Positions 15,974 to 23,105 of a stretch of 41,111 bases of DNA are shown in pieces. Source of the stretch: Streptosporangium subroseum (lineage in GTDB: Bacteria; Actinomycetota; Actinomycetes; Streptosporangiales; Streptosporangiaceae). Within the stretch, counting starts at the first letter, position 1, and every line of letters starts with the position of its first letter. The DNA lies in assembly GCF_900188345.1 (NCBI RefSeq), contig NZ_FZOD01000079.1, positions 1 to 41,111 of the forward strand. Direction: 5' to 3'. The notes beneath the pieces are model-generated. The model saw nothing but the letters and a program-made list of their open reading frames with translations. It was not told where the DNA came from and made no database searches. A program made the position numbers and the translations under genes.

Positions 15974-16639
15974 TCAACCGTCTCCGACGAGACGGGACTC
16001 GACGCGGACTTCCGGAGTGATCTCCTCCAGCATCTTGACGAGTTCTTTTCCCGCCGCGTCCAGCTCCTCCAAGGACATGGGCGCGAGCCGTTCCAGTAGG
16101 AACAACGCGTCCGTGGTCTCCTCGGTGATGCGGGTCCTGACGCACTGCCGCCAGTTCCAGCGGCGGCAGGTGACCCCGCTGTCGTCCCGCCAGACCACCT
16201 CGCCGATCTCCGGATGGTCGATCGCCGGCTCGCCCTTCTCGACGACCTCGAACGACTCGTCCCCACTCGCACGGATCAGCCTGGCCGTGCCCTCGTAGTG
16301 GCCCAGGTCCTCCCCGCCGATGGGCAGGCCGTGCCTGACGCTGATCGCGTTGTAGGCGTCCACCACCAGGTTGATCTCCGGCAGCGGCATACGCCTGACC
16401 AGCGCGTCCACCGACGGCCTGGTCCGCTGCGGCTTCGCGCCGAACGCCCGGTAGGCGTCTCTCCACGCCTCGACCTTCGGGTCGTCGACCGCCACGGCCT
16501 TCTCCGCCGCCTCCGCCAGCCAACTCCGCGACCTGTCGTCGGTCGCCCCGTTGCGCAGGCCGTACACCCCCATCACCAGCACCGCGAAGTCCGGCCTGAG
16601 CGCGCTGACCGCGGGGTCCACCCATATGTCTTCGATCAC
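15974..16639 (-). CDS. B3/4 domain protein (free-standing PheRS-beta-like editing domain)
   Basis: 221 residues, no signal peptide. The middle (about 75-190) resembles the B3/B4 editing domain of phenylalanyl-tRNA synthetase beta: PSVDALVRRMPLPEINLVVD, NAISVRHGLPIGGEDL, GEVVWRDDSGVTCRRWNWRQC and TRITEETTDALFLLE. Free-standing members of this family are thought to hydrolyse mischarged tRNAs or bind nucleotides, but most are uncharacterised. It lies upstream of kgd on the same strand with 170 bases between, and downstream of the toxin-antitoxin module. The domain call is fairly sure; the substrate is not. Confidence 0.82.
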   Translation of the reverse strand: MIEDIWVDPAVSALRPDFAVLVMGVYGLRNGATDDRSRSWLAEAAEKAVAVDDPKVEAWRDAYRAFGAKPQRTRPSVDALVRRMPLPEINLVVDAYNAISVRHGLPIGGEDLGHYEGTARLIRASGDESFEVVEKGEPAIDHPEIGEVVWRDDSGVTCRRWNWRQCVRTRITEETTDALFLLERLAPMSLEELDAAGKELVKMLEEITPEVRVESRLVGDG

Positions 16640-16724
16640 GCCCCCAGCTTAGGTCGCGCGAGTCTCCCTACCTGCGACTGCGACGGAGCCGGCTCTCCGG
16701 ATACATGCCCGGTTCGCGATCGTG

Positions 16725-17012
16725 TCAGGCGGCCGCGTGAGGTGTGAACGTGACGTTCAGCTCGGCTTCCAGCGCTCTGGCCAGGCGTCGCAGCAGCGTC
16801 AGAGTGGGAGTGACCCCTCCGGTTTCCAGGCGAGATATCTGAGGTTGCGTCATGCCGGCCCGCTCCGCCAACTCCGCCTGCGAGAGACTGAGTTCCATAC
16901 GGCGGTTGTATACCCGCTGTCCCAGAAGCAGCGCCTCGCGAGCTTCCTCATAGGCATCGGCACGACGCTCAGCGCCTGTCCGCTCCCATTTGGCATGTGT
17001 CACGGTGGTCAC
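16725..17012 (-). CDS. XRE-type antitoxin (HigA-like)
   Basis: 95 residues from the GTG at 17012; that GTG shares one base with the toxin stop (TAGTG), showing coupling, and an ATG at 17024 is the alternative. The C-terminal half is an XRE helix-turn-helix: LSLSQAELAERAGMTQPQISRLETGGVTPTLTLLRRLARALEAEL. It follows the toxin gene, the reverse of the classic antitoxin-first order but the usual one for HigBA. Expected roles: neutralise the toxin and, by its HTH, repress the module at the dyad overlapping the toxin start (17365-17395). Confidence 0.85.
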   Translation of the reverse strand: MTTVTHAKWERTGAERRADAYEEAREALLLGQRVYNRRMELSLSQAELAERAGMTQPQISRLETGGVTPTLTLLRRLARALEAELNVTFTPHAAA

Positions 17013-17377
17013 TAGTCCTTCCAAACGCGGTCGTAGATCTCCGAGGCGACGGTATGACGGATCTCACACTCCACCTGTGCCCGCCGGGCTCGCTCGACCT
17101 GGCCGATTTCCTTGCGGCGTGTCTTGAAGAAGACCGTGAGGAGAATCACCCGCCTGCCAGGAGCGAGCCAGTAGGTGATCCTTACCTGGCGCCGTGTGAG
17201 CGCAAGACGTAACTCTCGTAGCCTGCCTCCAAGGTGCTTGGAATACGGCTCGTCGAGTGTCTCTGCCTGTTCGGCGAGGAGGTCGGCCAGGGCTTCAACC
17301 TTTACGTAGTCGCGCTCGGACAGCGACTCGAGCCAAGACTGGATCTCGGGCTCGATCTCGATGACATATAGCCTCAC
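17012..17377 (-). CDS. RelE/HigB-superfamily toxin (Gp49-like)
   Basis: 121 residues from a GTG at 17377, chosen because a TATAAT box at 17407-17402 would start transcription near 17395, past the in-frame ATG at 17398. Core features are RLYVIEIEPEIQSWLESLSE, then LADLLAEQAETLDEPYSKHL, GGRLRELRLALTRRQVRITYW and VILLTVFFKTRRKEIGQVERA, the pattern of phage Gp49/HigB-like ribosome-dependent mRNA interferases. The basic C-terminus (RARRAQVECEIRH...) extends a little beyond the core. It forms a two-gene module with the XRE protein. Cleavage of translated mRNA is family knowledge, not seen here. A partial copy of its 3' end lies about 420 bases upstream. Confidence 0.85.
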   Translation of the reverse strand: MRLYVIEIEPEIQSWLESLSERDYVKVEALADLLAEQAETLDEPYSKHLGGRLRELRLALTRRQVRITYWLAPGRRVILLTVFFKTRRKEIGQVERARRAQVECEIRHTVASEIYDRVWKD

Positions 17378-17407
17378 GATCCGTGAAGCTATATGCATTC
17401 GATTATA
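17365..17407 (-). promoter_or_regulatory. Promoter and operator of the toxin-antitoxin module
   Basis: An inverted repeat covers 17365-17395: outer arms CATATAGC and GCTATATG, inner arms TCAC and GTGA. It overlaps the toxin GTG. A minus-strand TATAAT box occupies 17407-17402; no -35 element at proper spacing is obvious. The position fits autorepression by the XRE antitoxin (inference). Confidence 0.6.
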
Positions 17408-17471
17408 TAATCAGTGGTACGTCAAAACCAGTGAGACTGAAGCGAGAGATGGGCGGATTTGTCGCGGCGCT

Positions 17472-17520
17472 ATGACGGATCTCACACTCGCTCCGTGTCC
17501 GGCGGGCTCTCCTGCCTTGC
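17472..17520 (-). pseudogene. Remnant of a second toxin gene 3' end
   Basis: 18 bases (17472-17489) are identical to 17054-17071 inside the toxin gene, and the similarity continues for about 30 bases. On the minus strand it reads ARRTRSECEIRHSAAT against RARRAQVECEIRHTVAS of the toxin. No complete second toxin remains, so this is a decayed duplicate or a leftover of an earlier module. Confidence 0.55.
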
Positions 17521-17652
17521 GATGGTCGGCCCCATCGGGCCAGAGACTGATTGTGCGTGGACCGTCGGGAATTCGGCCGTGTGACCGCCGGCAATAGGTG
17601 CGGGCGGGAAGGGGGCGACTTCGCCCTCGAGGGCGTGCCGGACACCCGGGCC

Positions 17653-17940
17653 GCATCTTTCGGGCAGGTCGAACAGCCAGGTGGCACCGGATCTCAGGAG
17701 CCCCTGGCGAAGCGTCAGGCACAGCCACACCAGGAGTGCGGTCATCGGGAGCGGTTCGGCGACCGTGAGCGGCAGCCGTAGCCTGCCGTCCATGCCGGTG
17801 GACAGGGCCGGCAGGAGCGCCTGGTGCAGTAGTGCGAGCAGGGGCATGTGGATGATGTAGACGGGCAGGGTGTTGCGTCCGAGTCTCGCCAGCGCGTCGC
17901 CCAGGGGCGCCCATCGGCTGATCTGGGCGGCGGCGTGATC
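17653..17940 (-). pseudogene. C-terminal remnant of an acyltransferase-3 membrane protein
   Basis: The minus strand preserves LARLGRNTLPVYIIHMPLLALLHQ and PMTALLVWLCLTLRQGLLRSG followed by WLFDLPER. This is the last two or three transmembrane helices of an OafA/DUF-type acyltransferase. The frame upstream of about 17940 is unrelated and there is no start codon with a ribosome site; about two thirds of the gene is missing. It is flanked by the toxin remnant, marking 17400-18150 as a decay zone. Confidence 0.6.
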
Positions 17941-18156
17941 GCCTCCGGGACGGGCACGCCCGGTGGGCGGGCAGGACGACGCATGGAGGCACCTCCGGGG
18001 GCTCGGTACGCCGCAATGGCGCACGTCAGCCACCCTGTGCCGAGCAGATGTCCGTATTGCCGAGACTGCGTATCCGCAGACGCTCAGCCATGTATCGGCC
18101 GCGTACCGAGCGGGATTCGCCATGCCCGCCGCTCCGATCGGCGTAGCGTGATCGGT

Positions 18157-18402
18157 ATGACGCCCATCGTTGACCCCGCCGCCGACGCAGGACCGGACGA
18201 CGTCGACCCGGTCGCCGCGGTCATCCTCGTCTGCACCGAGTACGCCGCCCACATGAGTCTCCTGGCCGACCGGCTGACGGGGCTCGAACTGACCCGTGAG
18301 GAGTGCGAACAGGTACTGGCCGCCGTCGGCTACGCCACGACCGCCTCCACCCGGCTCGTCAAAGCCGTCACACCCCGCCTGGACCCCGCAGAAGGGGCCT
18401 GA
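18157..18402 (+). CDS. Small hypothetical protein
   Basis: 81 residues, ATG at 18157; a GTG nine bases upstream (18148) is an alternative. Sequence: acidic, disordered N-terminus (TPIVDPAADAGPDDVDP), then predicted helices (AVILVCTEYAAHMSLLADRL; LTREECEQVLAAVGYATTAS). No family recognised. Support comes from normal codon use and from its position directly ahead of a strong terminator shared with the convergent cellulase gene. The ribosome site is weak. Confidence 0.55.
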   Translation: MTPIVDPAADAGPDDVDPVAAVILVCTEYAAHMSLLADRLTGLELTREECEQVLAAVGYATTASTRLVKAVTPRLDPAEGA

Positions 18403-18407
18403 TCGCC

Positions 18408-18439
18408 CGGGGCGGCCGCCGAGGAGGGCGGCCGCCCCG
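18408..18439. terminator. Bidirectional terminator
   Basis: Perfect 13-base stem CGGGGCGGCCGCC / GGCGGCCGCCCCG with a six-base loop between the convergent small ORF and the cellulase gene; it ends six bases from the cellulase stop. Confidence 0.85.
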
Positions 18440-18444
18440 AGAGG

Positions 18445-20982
18445 TCAGCGGCAGAGGGTTCCGTTGAGGAGGAACCGTTCCGGCCTGAGGTTGGGGCCGG
18501 GGGCCTCGGCGCCGAGGAAGCCGAAGGTGATCGAGTCACCGGGTTTGATGGTCTTGTTCCAGCCGAGGTTCTTGGCGGTCACGGTCGCGCCGCTCTGGGA
18601 CAGGTCGGCGCTCCAGTGACTCCGGACCTCCTGCCCGCCGGAGAAGGACCACTTCAGGGCCCAGCCGTTGATCGCCTTCTTGCCGGTGTTGACGACGGTG
18701 ACCTGGGTGTTGAATCCGCCCGGCCACTGGTCGTGGAGGGTGTAGGTCACCGTGCAGACGCCCGCGGGGGCGGGTGTGGCGAGGAAGGACGAGATCCAGG
18801 CCAGCGGGGAGTTCCAGTTGATGGTCAGCTCGTTGGTGGACCACGACTCGATGTCGTCGATGTAGCAGAACTGGGGCGCGCAACCGCGGAGCTTGGCCTG
18901 GGCCACCGGATCCTGGATGCTCGAGTTCGGCCCGCCGGACAGGGTGCCGCGCGGCGGGTTGGGCAGGGCGGCGTCGAGTTGGTGGGCGTACCAGCGACTG
19001 TGCTGGTTCTTGGAGGCGACCTCGCCGTAACCGGTCACGTAGGACTGGTTGAGGGCGTTGCGGCCGAAGAGGTAGTCCATCCCCTCCAACACCCCGTCGC
19101 GGTATTTCGCCTCGCCGCCGATGTCGTGCGCGACGGCCATCACGACCATGTTGTTCAGCACCAGGTTGTTGGAGCCCCAGTCGAAGTCCGGCGGGTTGTA
19201 CGGCAGGCCGTACGGGTGCGCCTTCTGGACGGCGAGATACTTGTCGGCGCCCTCCAGCACCGACCGTCGCACCCGCGCCCGGTCCGGAAGGGCGTTGGGC
19301 ACGCTCGCCAGCTGCAGGCGGCCGAGCTGGGCGGTGTTGCCCCAGTCGAATCCGCGGTCGCGCCAGATGTCCCCGGTGTGGTGCGGGGAGGCGAGCACGT
19401 AGTCCCTGAACTCCTTCTCGCCGGTCGAGATGTAGAGCTCGGCGGCCGCCCAGTAGAACTCGTCGGTCACGTCGTTGTCGTTGTACGCGCCGCCGCCCAC
19501 CCCGTCGGCGGGGTCGGCGTACCGGGCCGGGTCGGCCTTCGCCGCGGCCCAGGCCTTCCGGGCCGCCGCCAGGTTCCGCGCGGCGAACGCGGCGTCGTAC
19601 GGCGCGAACAGCCGGGACGCCTGGGCCGCGGTGGCGGCCAGGTTGAGGGTGGCGGCGGTGGAGACCGGGTGCAGCTCGCGCCTCTGCGGGTCGAGGTGGG
19701 GCAGGAGCGGCAGTCCGGTCCACGCGGCGTCGTGGATCTTGTGGTGGGCCATCCCCGCGTGCGGCCTGCCGTCGGGGACCTGCATGCTGAGCAGGAACTC
19801 CTGCTCCCAGCGGGCCTCGTCCAGGATGTCGGGCACCCCGTTGCCGCTCTCCGGGATGTTCAGGTCCCCGTCCTTGTGGGTCCCGTCGGTCTTCGAGCGC
19901 TCGAAGGCGGACATCAGCTGGTGGACGGAGATGCCGCCGTTGACGACGTACTTGCCGTGGTCGCCCGCGTCGTACCAGCCGCCCTTCACGTTGAGCGTGT
20001 AGTCGCAGACGCCGGGCTGGCACGGCACCGCGACGTCCCCCTGGTTGGGGGCGGTCCCCACGTGCCCGGCGGGCCTGCCGTACCCCGGGCGCAGGGCGTC
20101 GAGGATCGGGGTCCCGCTGCGCTGCGTGTAGTAGAACTTCAGCGCGTCGGCCCTGAGCTCCTCGTAGAGGTTCGCGCCGATGTCGAACGGGCGGCTGGTC
20201 TCGCCGTCGGCCTCCAGCGTGTAGCCGGTGCCGGGGGTCGTGACCGCGCCGAAGTCGATCGAGTGCACGTTCTGGCGCGAGCTCGGGTCCACTCCCCGCG
20301 GGACGGTGTCGCCGTGGGCGACGGTCGCGCCCCCACGCCTCAGCGTCCAGCCCACCGGCTCGGTCTCCTCGGTGACCACGGTGGCGTTCTTCGGCCCCGA
20401 GGGCAGGTAGCCGACCATGTTCACCCGGACGCGCGGCCCGGTGTCGGGCTGGTAGACGTCGGGTTCGGCCCCGCCCTTGAGGGAGACGTTGTCCACGCAG
20501 AACCTCCAGGGGGTGGCGCTGCCCCCGAGCTGGAACGCCACCTGCCCGTTCGGCAGGTCGACCGGCGAGGTGAACGTGTAGGCGTAGTCGTTGCCGGACA
20601 CGCTCAGCTCGGGGTTGGCCGACAGGTACTGGGTGTAGGGGTCGACCGGGAGCTGGATGAGGGCCTTGGCGACGCGGCCGGGGGTCGCGATGCCGAAGAA
20701 GGAGTATTCGTACGTCTCGTCCTTGACCAGTGCGACGTTGTCCTGGCCGACGATGACGTCCCACGGGTTGACGGTGCCGCCGGGGACGTCGGCGCAGAGC
20801 CGGCCGCCGTCGACCTCGAGCGCGGTGTTGCCGGTGCTCCACCACGGAGCCGTACCGGTGTCGAAGGTGCCGTTGACGATCTGTTCCGGGCCGTCGGCGG
20901 CGGCGGGTAGTGGTGTCAGTGGGGTCAGGGTCACCAGGGCGGCGGCCAGGGTGAGGACGAGCCAGGCAGGTGGTCTGATCAC
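18445..20982 (-). CDS. Secreted GH9 cellulase (CBM4/9-like, Ig-like, GH9, CBM2)
   Basis: 845 residues from the GTG at 20982, six bases after AAAGGA; signal peptide IRPPAWLVLTLAAALVTL. Domains: CBM4/9-like (about 32-175, EQIVNGTFDTGTAPWW); CelD-type Ig-like (about 180-275, RVRVNMVGYLP); GH9 (about 285-740); CBM2 (about 745-845, CTVTYTLHDQWPGGFNTQV ... GPNLRPERFLLNGTLC). GH9 signatures are GGWYDAGDHGKYVVNGG with the two catalytic-region Asp, and SWSTNELTINWNSPLAW with the catalytic-acid Glu. It hydrolyses beta-1,4-glucan outside the cell. Unlike many actinobacterial GH9 enzymes there is no Pro/Thr linker or FnIII between GH9 and CBM2; only about six residues separate them. Expression is probably controlled by a CebR/CelR-type repressor at 21017-21030. 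Confidence 0.95.
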   Translation of the reverse strand: MIRPPAWLVLTLAAALVTLTPLTPLPAAADGPEQIVNGTFDTGTAPWWSTGNTALEVDGGRLCADVPGGTVNPWDVIVGQDNVALVKDETYEYSFFGIATPGRVAKALIQLPVDPYTQYLSANPELSVSGNDYAYTFTSPVDLPNGQVAFQLGGSATPWRFCVDNVSLKGGAEPDVYQPDTGPRVRVNMVGYLPSGPKNATVVTEETEPVGWTLRRGGATVAHGDTVPRGVDPSSRQNVHSIDFGAVTTPGTGYTLEADGETSRPFDIGANLYEELRADALKFYYTQRSGTPILDALRPGYGRPAGHVGTAPNQGDVAVPCQPGVCDYTLNVKGGWYDAGDHGKYVVNGGISVHQLMSAFERSKTDGTHKDGDLNIPESGNGVPDILDEARWEQEFLLSMQVPDGRPHAGMAHHKIHDAAWTGLPLLPHLDPQRRELHPVSTAATLNLAATAAQASRLFAPYDAAFAARNLAAARKAWAAAKADPARYADPADGVGGGAYNDNDVTDEFYWAAAELYISTGEKEFRDYVLASPHHTGDIWRDRGFDWGNTAQLGRLQLASVPNALPDRARVRRSVLEGADKYLAVQKAHPYGLPYNPPDFDWGSNNLVLNNMVVMAVAHDIGGEAKYRDGVLEGMDYLFGRNALNQSYVTGYGEVASKNQHSRWYAHQLDAALPNPPRGTLSGGPNSSIQDPVAQAKLRGCAPQFCYIDDIESWSTNELTINWNSPLAWISSFLATPAPAGVCTVTYTLHDQWPGGFNTQVTVVNTGKKAINGWALKWSFSGGQEVRSHWSADLSQSGATVTAKNLGWNKTIKPGDSITFGFLGAEAPGPNLRPERFLLNGTLCR

Positions 20983-21016
20983 GGGGGGTCCTTTGAGCGA
21001 AGGGTGCGTCCGCATG

Positions 21017-21030
21017 TGGGAGCGCTCCCA
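21017..21030 (-). promoter_or_regulatory. CebR/CelR-type operator of the cellulase gene
   Basis: Perfect palindrome TGGGAGCGCTCCCA, 35 bases upstream of the GH9 start. This is the known binding sequence of the LacI-family cellobiose-responsive repressors CebR (Streptomyces) and CelR (Thermobifida). No cebR gene is in the window, so it must act from elsewhere. Confidence 0.9.
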
Positions 21031-21415
21031 CGCCGAGATCCCACACCGAGATGCGCCGATGTTTCCAGCGGGTTTCCCCAGCGTCAATGAGCCGCCCCCG
21101 GCGGTTGACCACTGACCGGGCGAATGACCGATTTGCCCGATGAAACTTTCAAGCGATCAACCCGGTGCCCCCCTCGATGATCGCTTGGTCTTCTGGGTGA
21201 GCCGGGTGCCCGGCTTGGATCGGGAGGCATCTCTTTCTCGCCCGCCCCATCGGGCGAGACCGGAGGAGTGCCGCTGCGCGAAGGGCCGGCACTTTCGGGA
21301 ACGCCGGATACGCCAAAGATTCCCCGGTTCGACGAGAAATGATGGGGCCGATCCGCACATAGGGAGGATGCCCGTATTTCGCGCTGACAGAGGAGACCGG
21401 TCATGGGAACCGCCC
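21031..21415. other. Divergent intergenic region between cellulase and sigma factor genes
   Basis: Holds the promoters of both divergent genes. An 11-base palindrome TGAAACTTTCA lies at 21141-21151. No gene is supported; a longer in-frame extension of the sigma factor into this region has no conserved sequence. Confidence 0.4.
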
Positions 21416-21964
21416 GTGGATGACGAACGGCCGGCCAGATTCGAGACCGTCTACCGGGAGGCCTACGGCCTGATCACGGCCTACGCCGCGCGCCGCTGTG
21501 ACTCGCCGCAGGACGCGGCGGACGTGGTGGCGGAGACCTTCGTCGTCGCCTGGCGGCGGATCGACGAACTGCCGCCGGGGGAGGAGGCCACGCCGTGGTT
21601 GTACGGCGTGGCGCGCAAGGTGCTGGCCAACCACCGCCGCGGCGAGGTCCGCCGCCAGGCACGCAGCGTCGAGCTCGACGCCGAGATGGCCGACCTCTAC
21701 GGAGACTCCCCCGACAGCGGGGTCGAGCTGAGCGTGATCGCCCAGGTGTTCCGGACCCTGTCCGAGGACGACCGCGAGCTGTTGTCGCTGGTCGCCTGGG
21801 AGGCCCTGGACCGCGAGGAGATCGCCACGGCGCTCGGCCTGTCGCGCAACGCCGTACGCATCAGGCTCTATCGCGCTCGCAGACGTTTTTCGCGTGCGCT
21901 CACCGAGGCGGGCGTCCGGCTCACGTCAGAGAGCCGGCTGGTTCCGGCGGGGAGGTCGCTGTGA
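21416..21964 (+). CDS. ECF-type RNA polymerase sigma factor
   Basis: 182 residues from a GTG at 21416 (GGGAA six bases upstream); an ATG at 21368 directly abutting GGAGG is an alternative giving 198. Sigma region 2: RFETVYREAYGLITAYAARRCDSPQDAADVVAETFVVAWRRID, with PWLYGVARKVLANHRRGE completing it. Region 4: LSEDDRELLSLVAWEALDREEIATALGLSRNAVRIRLYRARRRF. Length and the missing region 3 fit the ECF group. The stop overlaps the GTG of the next gene by four bases (GTGA), the usual arrangement of ECF sigma and regulator genes. It probably directs a small envelope-related regulon; the target promoters are unknown. Confidence 0.92.
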   Translation: MDDERPARFETVYREAYGLITAYAARRCDSPQDAADVVAETFVVAWRRIDELPPGEEATPWLYGVARKVLANHRRGEVRRQARSVELDAEMADLYGDSPDSGVELSVIAQVFRTLSEDDRELLSLVAWEALDREEIATALGLSRNAVRIRLYRARRRFSRALTEAGVRLTSESRLVPAGRSL

Positions 21965-22965
21965 AGAACATCGACGAGATCAAGGCCACGGTCGGACCGC
22001 TGGCCAGGGTCGAGCCCGGAAAGCCGGGAGGCGGCTCGTCCGGCGCGGGGGCGCGGACGCTGCTGGCCTCGATCACGGCCGATGAGCCCGGCACGGTTGT
22101 CGCCGAGCCACGCAGGACCCGCCGCTACGGTCCCCGGCGGCTGGTCCTGGGCCTGGCGGCCGCGGCCGTGCTCGCCACGGGTGTCGTGGTCGGCCCGAGC
22201 CTGCTGGAGGACGGCCGCGGCGCGGCGTCCTCCTACGCCGTCACCAAGGACCCCAACGGGATCGTGTACATCACGGTCCGCGATTTCCGCGACGCCGCAG
22301 GACTGACGGAGCGGTTGCGGGACCTCGGCGTCCCCGCCGTCGTCAACTACGTTCCCCAAGGACAGAAGTGCCGGGAACCGCGTGCGACACCCGTGACGGA
22401 CATTCCCCCGGGCCTGTACCACCCGCCTACGAACATTCCGGGTGAAGAGCACGGCCCCGGCTGGCAGATGCAGATCAACACCAAACTCTTCAAGCCCGGT
22501 CAGACCTTCGTCTGGACCATGACGACCACCTCCGGCGGGGGGAGCAGTACCGGCACCATCCTCATGAACGACCCGGTGGCGCCCTGCGTGCTCGTACCCG
22601 ACGACACCCCCGCGCCGAAGGCGGTTCGCCCGGACGCCCGCCTGGCGACCACCAAGGGTCGTTCGCTGGCGGGGTTCCGGGTGGACGAGAAGACCGTGGG
22701 CGAGGTGGTGCCGGAGATCAGGAAGCGAGGGTTGAAGGTCACTTATCTGATCATGGCCGTCGCTCCGGGAAACCCGGGGGGCTTCGGGGAACTGCGCATA
22801 CAGGACACTCCCGTCGGCGACGACTGGATCGTCTGGGAGGCGGAGGAGGTCGTCCGAGGGGCGAAGGAGACCCCCACGGGGGTGATCCGCCTGCTCGTCA
22901 CCGACAGGCGTTACGACAGGAACCCGGTCTACGGCGGCCCGCGCGACGACGTCGTCACCGACTAG
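21961..22965 (+). CDS. Membrane-anchored partner of the ECF sigma factor (unknown family)
   Basis: 334 residues; GTG start overlapping the sigma stop by four bases. The N-terminal ~55 residues are cytosolic and begin KNIDEIKATVGPLARVEPGK. One transmembrane helix follows (about 60-80, RLVLGLAAAAVLATGVVVGPS), then a ~250-residue extracytoplasmic part. This part has two sections of similar opening: ITVRDFRDAAGLTERLRDLG..., and later SLAGFRVDEKTVGEVVPEIRKRG. The topology is that of an anti-sigma factor, but the zinc HxxxCxxC motif is not present, so an anti-sigma role is inference from gene order. Extracytoplasmic Cys residues near 139 and 213 may pair. Confidence 0.75.
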   Translation: MKNIDEIKATVGPLARVEPGKPGGGSSGAGARTLLASITADEPGTVVAEPRRTRRYGPRRLVLGLAAAAVLATGVVVGPSLLEDGRGAASSYAVTKDPNGIVYITVRDFRDAAGLTERLRDLGVPAVVNYVPQGQKCREPRATPVTDIPPGLYHPPTNIPGEEHGPGWQMQINTKLFKPGQTFVWTMTTTSGGGSSTGTILMNDPVAPCVLVPDDTPAPKAVRPDARLATTKGRSLAGFRVDEKTVGEVVPEIRKRGLKVTYLIMAVAPGNPGGFGELRIQDTPVGDDWIVWEAEEVVRGAKETPTGVIRLLVTDRRYDRNPVYGGPRDDVVTD

Positions 22966-23034
22966 CCGCGAACCTTCCGTGCGGCTCCGCGGCCTGCTCG
23001 CCCGGCGGGTCGCGGTCGCCGTCCACCCCGGCAG

Positions 23035-23064
23035 GTCCCGTACGGCGTGCCGTACGGGACTTTT
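23035..23064 (+). terminator. Intrinsic terminator of the sigma operon
   Basis: Perfect 12-base stem GTCCCGTACGGC / GCCGTACGGGAC with a two-base apex, followed by TTTT. Confidence 0.85.
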
Positions 23065-23076
23065 GCTCTGTCAGGA

Positions 23077-23099
23077 CGCCTCCCCCGTGGGGGGAGGCG
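23077..23099 (-). terminator. Terminator of the ECM4-like gene
   Basis: Hairpin CGCCTCCCCC-GT-GGGGGGAGGCG, just beyond the stop of the minus-strand gene that ends at 23106. Confidence 0.7.
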
Positions 23100-23105
23100 A
23101 GGCCG

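Noticed and set aside
15859..16272. Minus-strand frame overlapping the 3' end of the B3/4 gene and the kgd upstream region
   Set aside because: Overlaps a supported gene in another frame; the part in the gap has an AAGGAGTG that fuses ribosome site and GTG without spacing.
12180..16298. Very long open frame on the plus strand opposite kgd (1372 codons)
   Set aside because: It is antisense to a firmly identified kgd gene; the sequence is low-complexity Val/Gly/Arg/Asp/Leu typical of high-GC antisense frames, with no domain.
18616..20910. Long plus-strand frame opposite the GH9 gene
   Set aside because: Antisense shadow of a clear cellulase with no recognisable domain or ribosome site.
21141..21151. 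TGAAACTTTCA palindrome as an operator for the sigma factor or cellulase
   Set aside because: Short palindrome with nearly the same sequence also inside the SDR coding region (around 35202), so it may be chance.
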